64,000 nt of DNA from Bacteroidota bacterium (GTDB lineage: Bacteria > Bacteroidota > Bacteroidia > Bacteroidales > UBA10428): positions 1,736,001 through 1,800,000 of the forward strand of contig CP065006.1 in the NCBI GenBank assembly GCA_016699695.1, written 5' to 3'. The notes under the pieces were generated by a model. The model had not been told where the DNA came from. It did not search any database and saw only the letters and a program-made list of their open reading frames with translations. The number at the start of each line of letters is the position of its first letter. The stretch's first letter is position 1. Below are positions 54,501-63,167 of this stretch, piece by piece. The position numbers and the translations under genes were made by a program.

Positions 54501-54809
54501 ACTTTCCTCGAAATGAATGGCCTTGAAGTAACTTCGCTTGCCTGGCCCGACGAACCCAAAAAACCCAATACGCTCGACTACCTTAAAAATAAAATGATTG
54601 ACCTGGTAATCAACATTCCAAAAGATTTAAGCACAGCCGAGCTCGACAACGATTATACTATTCGCCGCAGCGCGGTAGATTTTAATATCCCGCTCATTAC
54701 CAATGCAAGGTTGGCAAGCGCCTTTCTCATCGGAATTTGCAAGTTGAATATCGACGACATTTCGATACGAAGCTGGGATGAGTACAGCCCTGATTCCAAA
54801 CAATTCTAG
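51570..54809 (+). CDS. carB: Carbamoyl-phosphate synthase large subunit
   Basis: The 1079-residue enzyme has two tandem ATP-grasp halves. The first begins KKVIVLGSGALKIGEAGEFD, the second SVIVLGSGAYRIGSSVEFD; both have GGQ motifs (LAFGGQTALNCG, SVGGQIPNNLATR). The C-terminal MGS-like allosteric domain includes LLQKGYNLFATPGTATFL. No carA lies beside it here, so the small subunit is elsewhere. ATG 51570 is preferred over an upstream TTG at 51564. It supplies carbamoyl phosphate for arginine and pyrimidines. Confidence 0.96.
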   Translation: MDKSIKKVIVLGSGALKIGEAGEFDYSGSQALKALKEEGIYTVLINPNIATVQTSEGIADKIYFLPVTPYFVEKVMEKEKPDGILLAFGGQTALNCGTALFKSGALKKNNVRVLGTPVEAIMNTEDRELFVKKLDEIDVKTIKSEAVTTIEEAKRAANELGYPIIIRAAYTLGGQGSGFCDNDDELDKLASKALSYAPQILVEKSLKGWKEVEYEVVRDRFDNCITVCNMENFDPLGIHTGESIVVAPSQTLSNSEYHKLRELAIKIIRHIGVVGECNVQYALDPESEDYRVIEVNARLSRSSALASKATGYPLAFVAAKLALGYGLHHLKNSITKTTPAFFEPALDYVVCKIPRWDLNKFIGVSKEIGSSMKSVGEVMAIGRTFEEAIQKGLRMIGQGMHGFVGNRDLEFSNIDKELNQPTDMRIFVIAQAFEKGYTIDQIHQLTKIDKWFISKLEKVWKLKNELEQYHSLEKLPLDLLRKAKVYGFSDFQLARFVLKQENDYVDHGIHQVRNFRISNGIIPFVKQIDTLAAEFPAKTNYLYLTYSGNSHDISFTDQDKSVIVLGSGAYRIGSSVEFDWCSVNALNTINKEGLRSVMINYNPETVSTDYDICDRLYFDELTLERVLDIVELENPRGVIVSVGGQIPNNLATRLDKKGVKLLGTSAYNIDRAENRHKFSSMLDELKIDQPRWKELTSIEDIHTFVDEVNFPVLVRPSYVLSGAAMNVVSNRDELEHFLNLAAKVSKQYPVVVSEFLQLAKEIEIDAVAKDGELVAYAISEHVEFAGVHSGDATIVFPAQKIYFETQRRIKRIARQIAKALEISGPFNMQFLAKDNDIKVIECNLRASRSFPFVSKVLKTNFIELATLVMLGKEVEKPSSHIFDIDYIGIKAPQFSFSRLSKADPVLGVDMASTGEVGCIGDDFYEAILKAMLSVGYNIPKKNILLSTGPMREKVELLNSCRLLLQKGYNLFATPGTATFLEMNGLEVTSLAWPDEPKKPNTLDYLKNKMIDLVINIPKDLSTAELDNDYTIRRSAVDFNIPLITNARLASAFLIGICKLNIDDISIRSWDEYSPDSKQF

Positions 54810-54814
54810 CAATT

Positions 54815-55432
54815 ATGGAAGCAGACTGGCTAAGCATCGCAAAGCGCATACAGGCCATTGCCCAGGGTGGACTGGAGTTTGGTTATGATAAGTACGACCT
54901 CGACCGCTACCAGCAGCTGCGCGAAATTAGTGTTGAAATTATGCATGGGCTTTCGGATGAGCCTGTGGAAAAAATTACAAACCTGTTTGCCTGTGAAAAG
55001 GGTTATCAAACCCCTAAGGTAGACGTGCGCGGAGTAGTGTTTCGCGAAAATAAGTTGCTTATGGTAAAAGAAGGGGTGGACGGTAACTGGGCCCTTCCTG
55101 GCGGATGGGCCGACATTGCTCACACTCCTTTCGAAGTGGCAAAAAAAGAAGTGTGGGAAGAAGCAGGGCTTAAAGTAGATCCTGTTCGCCTGTTAGCAGT
55201 GCTCGACAAAACACGCTGGCCCATGCCCCCGGATAAATACCATATTTACAAAATGTTTATTCTGTGTAAAGACCTGGGAGGCGAACTAACACATGGCATG
55301 GAAACCCTGGACGCAAAATGGATGGACCGCAGCGAACGCTTGCCTCTTTCGCTTCCCCGGACTTGTCAGGAACAGATTGAATTGATGTTTGAATTTTTTG
55401 ATAGCCCTCAAAAAGAGGTCGTGTGTGACTGA
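54815..55432 (+). CDS. Nudix hydrolase with N-terminal helical domain
   Basis: The 205-residue protein has an N-terminal helical domain (about 1-60) as in ADP-ribose/nucleoside-diphosphate-sugar hydrolases of the NUDIX_N type, then a Nudix box beginning GGWADIAH and ending KKEVWEEAGL. In the Nudix consensus Gx5Ex7REUxEExGU the first Glu is His here and the Arg is Lys, while the metal-binding EE pair is kept. The substrate is likely a nucleotide-sugar. Starts 5 bp after carB. Confidence 0.82.
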   Translation: MEADWLSIAKRIQAIAQGGLEFGYDKYDLDRYQQLREISVEIMHGLSDEPVEKITNLFACEKGYQTPKVDVRGVVFRENKLLMVKEGVDGNWALPGGWADIAHTPFEVAKKEVWEEAGLKVDPVRLLAVLDKTRWPMPPDKYHIYKMFILCKDLGGELTHGMETLDAKWMDRSERLPLSLPRTCQEQIELMFEFFDSPQKEVVCD

Positions 55433-55445
55433 ACCGATTAAAAAT

Positions 55446-56651
55446 ATGATTAGCAGGTTAGCCTGGTCGAAAAGCACTTTTATTGGCTTTGGCCTTATTG
55501 TACTTATTAGTCTTGCCTATTTATTTGCTGATAGTGCAAACAACAATTTAAGGGTCATAGATTTTAAAGTGTATTACCAGGCAGCCGAAAATATCTTATG
55601 GGGAAATTCGTTGTACAATTGCTACATCGACAACGATCCTCATTATCTTTTCAAATATTCCCCAGCTTCGGCTATGTTTTTCATCCCGTTTCATGTTTTT
55701 CCTTTCGAGGTAGCCAAAATTGTTTATTGGGTGCTGCTTACTGCAATCATTATCCTTGGCTATTACCTTTGCATACAGATTATCGACCCCACCCTGTTAT
55801 CGCAGCCATCCAGGGCCAATAAAATAATCGTGCTGGCTCTTTTGCCGCTGGTGTTGCATTTTACCCGCGAGTTGCACCTGGGTCAGGTAAACCATCTGCT
55901 ATTGGTAATGTACATTGGAGCTCTGGCCATTCTTTTAAAAGAGAAATATCTGCTTGCAGGATTGCTCATTGCCGCCAGTATTTACATCAAACCCTTCGGA
56001 TTCATCTTTCTGCCCTACTTTATATACAAAAAATACTACAAGCTTGCAGGTTATTCAGCTTTGTTTCTTTTGATACTTGGTCTGCTTCCACTTGCATTCT
56101 GGCAATCGTGGTCAATGTTTGTGGCAGAATACCAGAATTGGAAAGTGGAATTGCTGGTAGAACTTAAAGCCAAACAGACCCTATTAATGCCAGAAAACCA
56201 TACGATATTTTCGGTTGTGGCACGTTATACTCCACTGCGCTGGATTCTTTCCAGCTCGCTGGCAAGTATGGTTTATCAGTTATTGATGCTGGGAGGAATT
56301 GGTTTGTCTGTTCTTTATTTCATAAAAACAGCTTTGCCAAAAAATCAGATCAATCCGGTAGTTGCAGAATTTGGCCTTCTCACGGCCCTCATACCTTTAT
56401 TGGCTTTTACAACCAGCAACGCCTTTGGTTTTGGACAAATTTTGGTGTTTCTGGTATTAATCCATTATGCTTATTTTACAAGCCTGCAAAAACGCCTGGT
56501 GGTGGTTTCGCTGATCTTTATCGGTGGAGCATGCAGCGATATCATTGGTAAAAAGATCTCTCATGCCATGGACGATCTCTCGCTGGTTGCCATTGGCACC
56601 ATTCTGTTAATTTCATTAGTATTTATTCTTCGTCAGAAAAAGCTGGTTTAA
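55446..56651 (+). CDS. DUF2029 / GT87-family membrane glycosyltransferase
   Basis: The protein (401 residues from ATG 55446) has about ten membrane helices. The first loop has VIDFKVYYQAAENILWGNSLY, the acidic motif region of GT87/GT-C enzymes, and later FKYSPASAMFFIPF, IYIKPFGFIFLPYFI. Such enzymes move polyprenyl-phosphate sugars (mannose in actinobacteria). An earlier in-frame ATG (55389) lies within the Nudix gene and is rejected. Confidence 0.78.
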   Translation: MISRLAWSKSTFIGFGLIVLISLAYLFADSANNNLRVIDFKVYYQAAENILWGNSLYNCYIDNDPHYLFKYSPASAMFFIPFHVFPFEVAKIVYWVLLTAIIILGYYLCIQIIDPTLLSQPSRANKIIVLALLPLVLHFTRELHLGQVNHLLLVMYIGALAILLKEKYLLAGLLIAASIYIKPFGFIFLPYFIYKKYYKLAGYSALFLLILGLLPLAFWQSWSMFVAEYQNWKVELLVELKAKQTLLMPENHTIFSVVARYTPLRWILSSSLASMVYQLLMLGGIGLSVLYFIKTALPKNQINPVVAEFGLLTALIPLLAFTTSNAFGFGQILVFLVLIHYAYFTSLQKRLVVVSLIFIGGACSDIIGKKISHAMDDLSLVAIGTILLISLVFILRQKKLV

Positions 56652-56799
56652 GGCCTAAAGGTCTATCCACCTATTCCACTTTAATGGTGAATTTTAAATT
56701 GTACCTGCAAATAAACCACCTTACATTTTTTGCCCTTCATTTCAAGTAAGTGGTAATTTTCATTAACTTGTTGGTCTAATTTTTCCTTTGAAAAAGTCC

Positions 56800-58644
56800 A
56801 TGCCTGTATTCAAGTTCCATAAGTCAGCATTATTGGTTGCTTCGCTTATTTCCGGATTAAGCCTTGTATTAATTCTTTTAAACCGCTTGTTTTTGTTGAA
56901 TCCCAGCCGAATATATTTCGAAGGTGCATTTATACTAATCGTATTTGTGTTGACGTGGTATATTCAACAAAAAAATCAAATGAATGACAGTTCCACCAAA
57001 AATGCTTCCAGTCTTTTACCTGATTGGAAAACCGAATTGATAGACAACCTTGCATATATACAAGTTTATTTACTGGATAAAAATTTAAAACCTATTTATA
57101 TTTCAAAAAATCATTCTCCCTTAACGTTGGCGTCACTGCTATCGGTCTTACTTAAAGACCCCGATTCGTTCTCAATTTCCGGAGAAAACTCTGTTTTCAT
57201 GAGCGATTTTTTGCTTTCGATGGAAATGAATTTAAAGCTTGAAGTGACATTTTTTATCCCCGAAGGTTCTTTTGAAGTCTCAATCTTTTGCACCTGCAAT
57301 AACCCCGAAAACGAAAAACAATATTTACTCTATGTTTCTGACCGAAGCATTAAATACAATCTGGTTAAAACGGTAATAACCGAAAAAAGTAGCATTGCCT
57401 CTCTTTCGGAAAAACACAAGCTGCTCAACCGCGAACTGGAAGAAACAAACCAACTATTACAAACCTACAACGAAGAACTTCTGGAAAACAAAGAACGATA
57501 TGCTGCCTTTATCCAACAAACCTCGGAAGCAGTTTACCGTTTTGATTTAAAAAAACCCCTCGATATAAGCCTGCCCATAGATATGCAGGTACAAGCCATT
57601 TTTAACACTGCCTATCTTGCAGAATCGAATCCGGCCTTTTCGGAAATCTATCACTTGAAAAATGATGGAAACTTCTATGGCAAAAAGACTTCTGAAGTAT
57701 ATCCCGATATAAATCAGGCAGAAATTCAGGACCTCATGCGCGAATTGGTTCAACACAATTACATGCTGAAGGACCATGAAACCATCGAATACGATGCCCA
57801 AGGAAGAATGCGCTACTTTTTGAATAACATTGTAGGCATAGTAGAAAAAAACCGGCTTATCCGCTATTGGGGTACCAAACTCGACACAACCAAACTCAAG
57901 GAGCACGAACGTGAATTGATAAAAGCCAAAAAACTGGCAGAGGAAAGCGACAAACTTAAAACTGCCTTTCTGGCCAATATGTCGCACGAAATCCGCACAC
58001 CACTCAATGGTATTTTAGGTTTTAGCGAATTGCTCTGTAACAAAGGGCTAAATGACGATAAAAGAGAAAAGTATTTTCATATCATCCAAGCCAGCAACCA
58101 GCAACTTTTGCGCATCATTAATGATATTCTCGATATTTCGCGTATACAAACCGGACAGCTCTCCATTACCAAAGAAAAAATTCAATTAAATGGCCTTATT
58201 GGTGACATCGAAACCTGGATACTCCATGAAATAAAATTGAAAAACAAAAAAATCGAATTCTTTGTCCACAAAGGCTTTGCCGATGGAGAAGATAAGGTGA
58301 ATACCGACCGCGAGCGGCTTTACCAGGTAATCACCAACCTGATTAACAACGCCATAAAGTTTACAGAAAAAGGATCGGTTACCTTAAGTTATGCTGCAAA
58401 AAGCAAAAGCATACTTGAATTTTGTGTGAGTGATACCGGAATTGGCATTCCCGACCAATACCTTGCATCGATTTTCGACCAGTTCCGGCAGGTCGAAGAG
58501 TTTTCTTCGCGAAAATACGGAGGCACCGGTTTGGGATTATCCATTTCGAAAGGACTGGTAGAAGTATTAGGAGGATATATTTCCGTAGAGTCTGAAGTGG
58601 GGGTTGGTTCTACATTCCGGTTTACCATAAAATATGCTGAGTGA
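56800..58644 (+). CDS. Membrane sensor histidine kinase with PAS domain
   Basis: From ATG 56800 the protein has 614 residues: two helices near the N-terminus (about 10-30 and 40-55), a variable sensing stretch, a coiled coil (205-235), a PAS domain (about 235-368), HisKA with His396 in FLANMSHEIRTPLNG, and an HATPase domain (NLINNAIKFTEKG, DTGIGIP, GTGLGLSISKGL). No receiver domain. TTG at 56788 is an alternative start (MKKS). Confidence 0.88.
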   Translation: MPVFKFHKSALLVASLISGLSLVLILLNRLFLLNPSRIYFEGAFILIVFVLTWYIQQKNQMNDSSTKNASSLLPDWKTELIDNLAYIQVYLLDKNLKPIYISKNHSPLTLASLLSVLLKDPDSFSISGENSVFMSDFLLSMEMNLKLEVTFFIPEGSFEVSIFCTCNNPENEKQYLLYVSDRSIKYNLVKTVITEKSSIASLSEKHKLLNRELEETNQLLQTYNEELLENKERYAAFIQQTSEAVYRFDLKKPLDISLPIDMQVQAIFNTAYLAESNPAFSEIYHLKNDGNFYGKKTSEVYPDINQAEIQDLMRELVQHNYMLKDHETIEYDAQGRMRYFLNNIVGIVEKNRLIRYWGTKLDTTKLKEHERELIKAKKLAEESDKLKTAFLANMSHEIRTPLNGILGFSELLCNKGLNDDKREKYFHIIQASNQQLLRIINDILDISRIQTGQLSITKEKIQLNGLIGDIETWILHEIKLKNKKIEFFVHKGFADGEDKVNTDRERLYQVITNLINNAIKFTEKGSVTLSYAAKSKSILEFCVSDTGIGIPDQYLASIFDQFRQVEEFSSRKYGGTGLGLSISKGLVEVLGGYISVESEVGVGSTFRFTIKYAE

Positions 58645-58776
58645 AACTCTCTTTTAAATCCTGAGCTATTTCATCATGCATTAATGCTTTGACTTCATAA
58701 GGCAAAATCATTCTTAAAAATAATTCATATTCTTTCCTCAAATCCTTAGTTTTACGCTTCAAACCACCCATCGAAC

Positions 58777-59490
58777 ATGGAAAAAAATATCCTTTCCGAA
58801 AGAGAACTTCGTCGATATCAGGCGCAAATTGACATGAATGGAATAGGCCTTGAGGGCCAGGAAAAAATAAAAAACGCTCGTGTATTGGTTATAGGTGCAG
58901 GAGGCCTTGGGACGCCAGCAATAAAAAGTTTAATTGCCGCTGGTGTTGGATACCTTGGAATTTGCGATGATGCATTACTTGAGGAAGAAGACCTTGGCCG
59001 ACAAAGCCTTTATAACGATATTGACTTAGGCAAACAAAAAGCCATTGCTACCAAGCAGCACTTGCAGAACCTAAACCAGTTTACCCAAATTAAAATCCAT
59101 AACATCCGCCTGAACAACGAAAACGCCCTCAACCTGCTTTTGCCATACAACATGGTTGTCGATGCCTCAAATGACCCGAGTACACATGGCATTTTGTTCA
59201 CAGTTACCGAAACTGCAAATAAACCTTTAGTTTGGGCAAATATTGCAAATCAGGTTGCCATCGCAGGGGTAAAAATGCCTGGCAACGACACCCCGGTAAA
59301 GGAAAAAAGCCTTCATTCTTTTCTTAAACAATCTAGGGCAGATACACAAACACCCATTGTACTGGTCTATTCAGTGTGCGGTAATATTCTGGCTGGCGAA
59401 GCCCTTAAGGTTGTCCTCCAAAAAGCATCGCCCCTGCTCACTAAAAATCTGTTCATAAACCTTTCAGAATATTCATTCAGCCTGAAATAA
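58777..59490 (+). CDS. ThiF/MoeB-like E1 fold protein, no zinc motif
   Basis: The 237-residue protein starts RRYQAQIDMNGIGLEGQEKI and has the ATP-binding VLVIGAGGLGTPAIKSLIAA, then GRQSLYNDIDLGKQKA with Arg and Lys of the adenylation site, VVDASNDPSTHG and VCGNILAGEALKVVL. CxxC zinc pairs are absent and the usual catalytic Cys position is not clear, so activation of a ThiS/MoaD-like carrier without thioester transfer is the best guess. No thi or moa genes nearby; it stands between two histidine kinases. Confidence 0.8.
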   Translation: MEKNILSERELRRYQAQIDMNGIGLEGQEKIKNARVLVIGAGGLGTPAIKSLIAAGVGYLGICDDALLEEEDLGRQSLYNDIDLGKQKAIATKQHLQNLNQFTQIKIHNIRLNNENALNLLLPYNMVVDASNDPSTHGILFTVTETANKPLVWANIANQVAIAGVKMPGNDTPVKEKSLHSFLKQSRADTQTPIVLVYSVCGNILAGEALKVVLQKASPLLTKNLFINLSEYSFSLK

Positions 59491-59620
59491 TCTCCTATCG
59501 GACAGGTTTTGCAAATTCAAAAAACGGTTCATTCCCTTGTGAATAACTTTTACACCAATCAATCTTTGGACTAAAAGTTAATGCTTATTTTACACTCGGT
59601 TCAAAACACGCTCATTCTGA

Positions 59621-62299
59621 ATGCTTAAGTCGTTAAGATACAGATTATTGCTTTGGTTTGTATTGTCAACAATACTGCTATCTGTAACTTCGTTTCTACT
59701 TTTCCGCTTTCATAAATCGGCCAAAAGCAACCAACAGCTTACGCTTGAAACCCTCCAATACCTAAGGCACCAATTTCAAAAAGACCAAACCCTGGTGGCT
59801 AACTTTCAGGCTGCCGACCCCACCAACGACCAGTTTTATATGACCGGCGAGAGCGATTACCTGCTGGGACATTACAAAACCGCCGCCAACATCGACAGCA
59901 GCCTTGTACATTATGCCTCGCACCTGCCAAAGGACGATGCTGATTTAGCTAAATTCTCCGACATCCGTCTGGCTTATTCGAATTACTGCATGCTACTCGA
60001 TAGCCTGGTATACAAAATTTACCAGAGGGGCTATGAATTTTATGGACTCGAAGGTGAACTGGCCAGTTACATATACAATCTGGAAAACAAATTTGAAATC
60101 CGCTCCGGAGAATTGCTCCAACTTAAGGTGGCCGAGAAAGAATACATCATTCACCAGGATCCTCAATACATCGAACGTGTTGAAAGACTATGCAACAACC
60201 TGATTACCCATGCACTTTTAGCAGAAAACTATACGCCCCAGGAGAAAAAAATATTAGTGGAGACACTCAAGTCATACAAAAAGACTTTTTATAAAATTGT
60301 TGCCCTCGACAATGAAATTGGTACCCATACCAACAGTGGGCTCCAACAGGAATTATCGGAACTGGGCTTTATGCTCGAGAACTTAGCCGAAAGCCTTATT
60401 TCAGAAGAGCAAATCAGTTACCAGGCCAACATGAGAAAAATTAACCTCTTCTTTGCCCTGGCCATTTTCCTGTTAATAGCCCTTAGCTTTACAATGAGTG
60501 TTTATACCTCGCGGTATTTAGTCAAACATCTCGAACAACTAAGTCTTTACATTCATTCTCTGGCAAAAACCAATTTCGCGCAACGAGCCGATTTCGACCT
60601 GCGTCATTCTACCAGCGAAATACGCGACATATACCTTGCTTTCCGCAACATGCTGGCCGATTTACGTGTACGCGATCAACAGCGTAACCAAGCCCTTCGC
60701 ATGGCAGAAGATACCCAGATGCGTTACCGCGACCTGGCCGACTTGCTGCCTCAGTGTGTTTATGAAACCGACCGTATGGGCAACCTCACTTATGTAAACA
60801 AAGCCTGGTTTAAAGTATTTGGTTACGAAGAGGCTGATATCGACCACGGAATCAACTTGATAGAAATACTGAATGCCGATACAAATAGCAGTCTTTTTGG
60901 TTTTTCTAAGGTAGAAAACAATGATTTTATTGCCACCCGAAAGGATGGGAGCCGGTTCCCAGCAACCGTGTTTTCAGATGTTATCCGCAAGGGTGTTCGT
61001 GTAATTGGCCGCAGAGGAATTATTATCGATACAAGTCTAAAGCAACAATACATCGACAGCCTGAAAAAAGAAACAGCCAGAGCCGTTACTTCAGACCGCC
61101 ACAAATCATCGTTTCTGGCCAATATGTCGCATGAAATACGCACACCCATGAATTCGATCATTGGGTTTACGAACATGCTTTCGTCCAAAGAAATTTCGGA
61201 TGAAATGAAAGAAAACTTCATTGGGCACATACAAACCAGCAGCGAAATGCTGCTTCATCTGATTGACGACATCATCGATATTGCCAAGATCGAAGACGGT
61301 CAACTAAAAATAAAAAAAACCAACTGCCATCCTGCAAGCCTGATTCAATCGCTTCAGGCATCTTTCGAGGCATACAAAAACAAAATAGAGAAGGAAAATC
61401 TTTCCATACAGCTGGTTCTTCCCAATGAACCCATTCACTTCCGTACCGACGAAATAAGGCTGAAACAAATACTCTCGAACCTGATCAGCAATGCCATTAA
61501 GTTTACCGAAGAAGGTGGAATTGAGATCGGAATGCTAGTGAAGAACCAACGCTATATTGAATTTTATGTCGAAGATACGGGCATTGGGATGAACAAGGAT
61601 GACCTGCGGACCATTTTCGACCGCTTTAAACGTACTGCCCTCAGCGAAGAAAAAAAAATAAGCGGTACAGGCTTAGGTCTTGCCATTGCCAAAAACCTGG
61701 TTGAATTGCTTGGTGGTACTATGTGGGTGCACAGCGAGCCGGGCAAGGGTACACGATTTACCTTCGACTTGCCTTACATACGGGTAGCAGAAGATATTAC
61801 CATCCAGCCTGTGGCAGTTCAAACTGTGAATACCAATTGGGCCGGTAAAAAGATTCTGGTGGCAGAAGACGATGATTTTAGTTTTGAGTTTATGGCTCAA
61901 TTGCTCTTTACTACTGGTGCACAAGTATTACGTGCCCATAACGGCCGCGAAGCAATTGAAGCACTTCAATTCCACTCCGATATCGATTTAGTACTTATGG
62001 ATCTGCGTATGCCTGAACTAAACGGACTGGAAGCTACCCGTGAAATAAAGAAAACATATCCTCAACTACCTGTAATTGCCCAGACTGCCTTTGCCATGGA
62101 GGGAGACAGAAACCGATGTATTGAAGCCGGCTGCGACGATTACATTACCAAACCAATTCATGCCGAAAACCTACTGGCCAAGATTAGCCAGTTTATACAG
62201 AATAAACCCCAGCCTACTCAATCCTTCGATGAGACCGGCAAAGCCAAACACGATATACAACTTCTTCCAAGCCAGGCAAAAAATCCGAGCCTGAATTAA
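59621..62299 (+). CDS. Hybrid sensor histidine kinase / response regulator
   Basis: The 892-residue protein has helix 9-29, a periplasmic helical sensor (about 30-273), helix 274-294, HAMP (295-347), PAS (365-475), HisKA with His504 in FLANMSHEIRTPMNS, HATPase (LISNAIKFTEEGG, DTGIGMN, GTGLGLAIAKNL) and a receiver domain (about 743-860) with Asp794 in LVLMDLRMPEL and Lys in YITKP. A phosphorelay His504-Asp794 is expected. No Hpt domain or output regulator is encoded next to it. Confidence 0.92.
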   Translation: MLKSLRYRLLLWFVLSTILLSVTSFLLFRFHKSAKSNQQLTLETLQYLRHQFQKDQTLVANFQAADPTNDQFYMTGESDYLLGHYKTAANIDSSLVHYASHLPKDDADLAKFSDIRLAYSNYCMLLDSLVYKIYQRGYEFYGLEGELASYIYNLENKFEIRSGELLQLKVAEKEYIIHQDPQYIERVERLCNNLITHALLAENYTPQEKKILVETLKSYKKTFYKIVALDNEIGTHTNSGLQQELSELGFMLENLAESLISEEQISYQANMRKINLFFALAIFLLIALSFTMSVYTSRYLVKHLEQLSLYIHSLAKTNFAQRADFDLRHSTSEIRDIYLAFRNMLADLRVRDQQRNQALRMAEDTQMRYRDLADLLPQCVYETDRMGNLTYVNKAWFKVFGYEEADIDHGINLIEILNADTNSSLFGFSKVENNDFIATRKDGSRFPATVFSDVIRKGVRVIGRRGIIIDTSLKQQYIDSLKKETARAVTSDRHKSSFLANMSHEIRTPMNSIIGFTNMLSSKEISDEMKENFIGHIQTSSEMLLHLIDDIIDIAKIEDGQLKIKKTNCHPASLIQSLQASFEAYKNKIEKENLSIQLVLPNEPIHFRTDEIRLKQILSNLISNAIKFTEEGGIEIGMLVKNQRYIEFYVEDTGIGMNKDDLRTIFDRFKRTALSEEKKISGTGLGLAIAKNLVELLGGTMWVHSEPGKGTRFTFDLPYIRVAEDITIQPVAVQTVNTNWAGKKILVAEDDDFSFEFMAQLLFTTGAQVLRAHNGREAIEALQFHSDIDLVLMDLRMPELNGLEATREIKKTYPQLPVIAQTAFAMEGDRNRCIEAGCDDYITKPIHAENLLAKISQFIQNKPQPTQSFDETGKAKHDIQLLPSQAKNPSLN

Positions 62300-62459
62300 T
62301 CCTTGCAGGCTTTACCTTACACGATTATCACCGAATGTACTACCTTTATCGACGACAATAGTTCCGGTTTATGTTAAGGGATGCTTACCCGCTCGTTTGA
62401 CAAAAAAACCGGTAAAAGAAATATGGTTCTAATCTGATAATAAAAAAACTGCATTACCA

Positions 62460-63167
62460 ATGAAAATGATGCTGTTCAGTAATTCCACCAACGCCGGTGA
62501 AAACTACCTGGCCTACACCCTGCCCTATTTCAGTCAGTTTTTAGACAACAAACCTGCCGAAGCTGTTTTTGTGCCTTACGCCGGAATTACCATTCACTGG
62601 GACGACTATTCCAATAAAGTGGCCGGGGTTTTAAATAACCTTGGGATAAAAATTTCTCCCCTGCACCAAACAAAAAACGAAAAACAAGCTCTTGAAAATG
62701 CCTCCATGATAATGGTTGGAGGTGGAAATACCTTTCATCTGCTCAAAACACTTCAGGACAAAGATTTACTCGAAGTAATCAGGAAAAAAGTACGCACCGG
62801 AACACCCTATATTGGTTGGAGTGCCGGATCGAATTTGGCCTGCCCTACTATTTGCACTACCAACGATATGCCCATTGTTGAACCGCATAATTTCTCGGCC
62901 CTGGGCTTAATTCCGTTTCAAATAAATCCTCACTATACCGACGCGACACTCGAAAACCATGCTGGCGAAACACGCGAAATGCGCATAGAGGAATATCTGG
63001 TAGCCAATCAAAAGACCTGGGTAGCTGGCATGCGCGAAGGAACCTTATTCCGCCTCGATGGAGACACCCTCACTTTGCAAGGTGAAAAAGCCTGCCGCGT
63101 TTTTAGGTATGGCGATACGCCCAAAGAGCTCAATAAGACCGACAATTTTTCGTTTTTATTCAAATAA
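62460..63167 (+). CDS. pepE: Dipeptidase E (alpha-aspartyl dipeptidase)
   Basis: The 235-residue S51 peptidase has MVGGGNTFHLL and the nucleophile Ser in YIGWSAGSNLACP, then LGLIPFQINPHYTDA with the catalytic His. It cleaves Asp-X dipeptides in the cytoplasm. Its stop overlaps the next ATG (TAATG). Confidence 0.92.
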   Translation: MKMMLFSNSTNAGENYLAYTLPYFSQFLDNKPAEAVFVPYAGITIHWDDYSNKVAGVLNNLGIKISPLHQTKNEKQALENASMIMVGGGNTFHLLKTLQDKDLLEVIRKKVRTGTPYIGWSAGSNLACPTICTTNDMPIVEPHNFSALGLIPFQINPHYTDATLENHAGETREMRIEEYLVANQKTWVAGMREGTLFRLDGDTLTLQGEKACRVFRYGDTPKELNKTDNFSFLFK

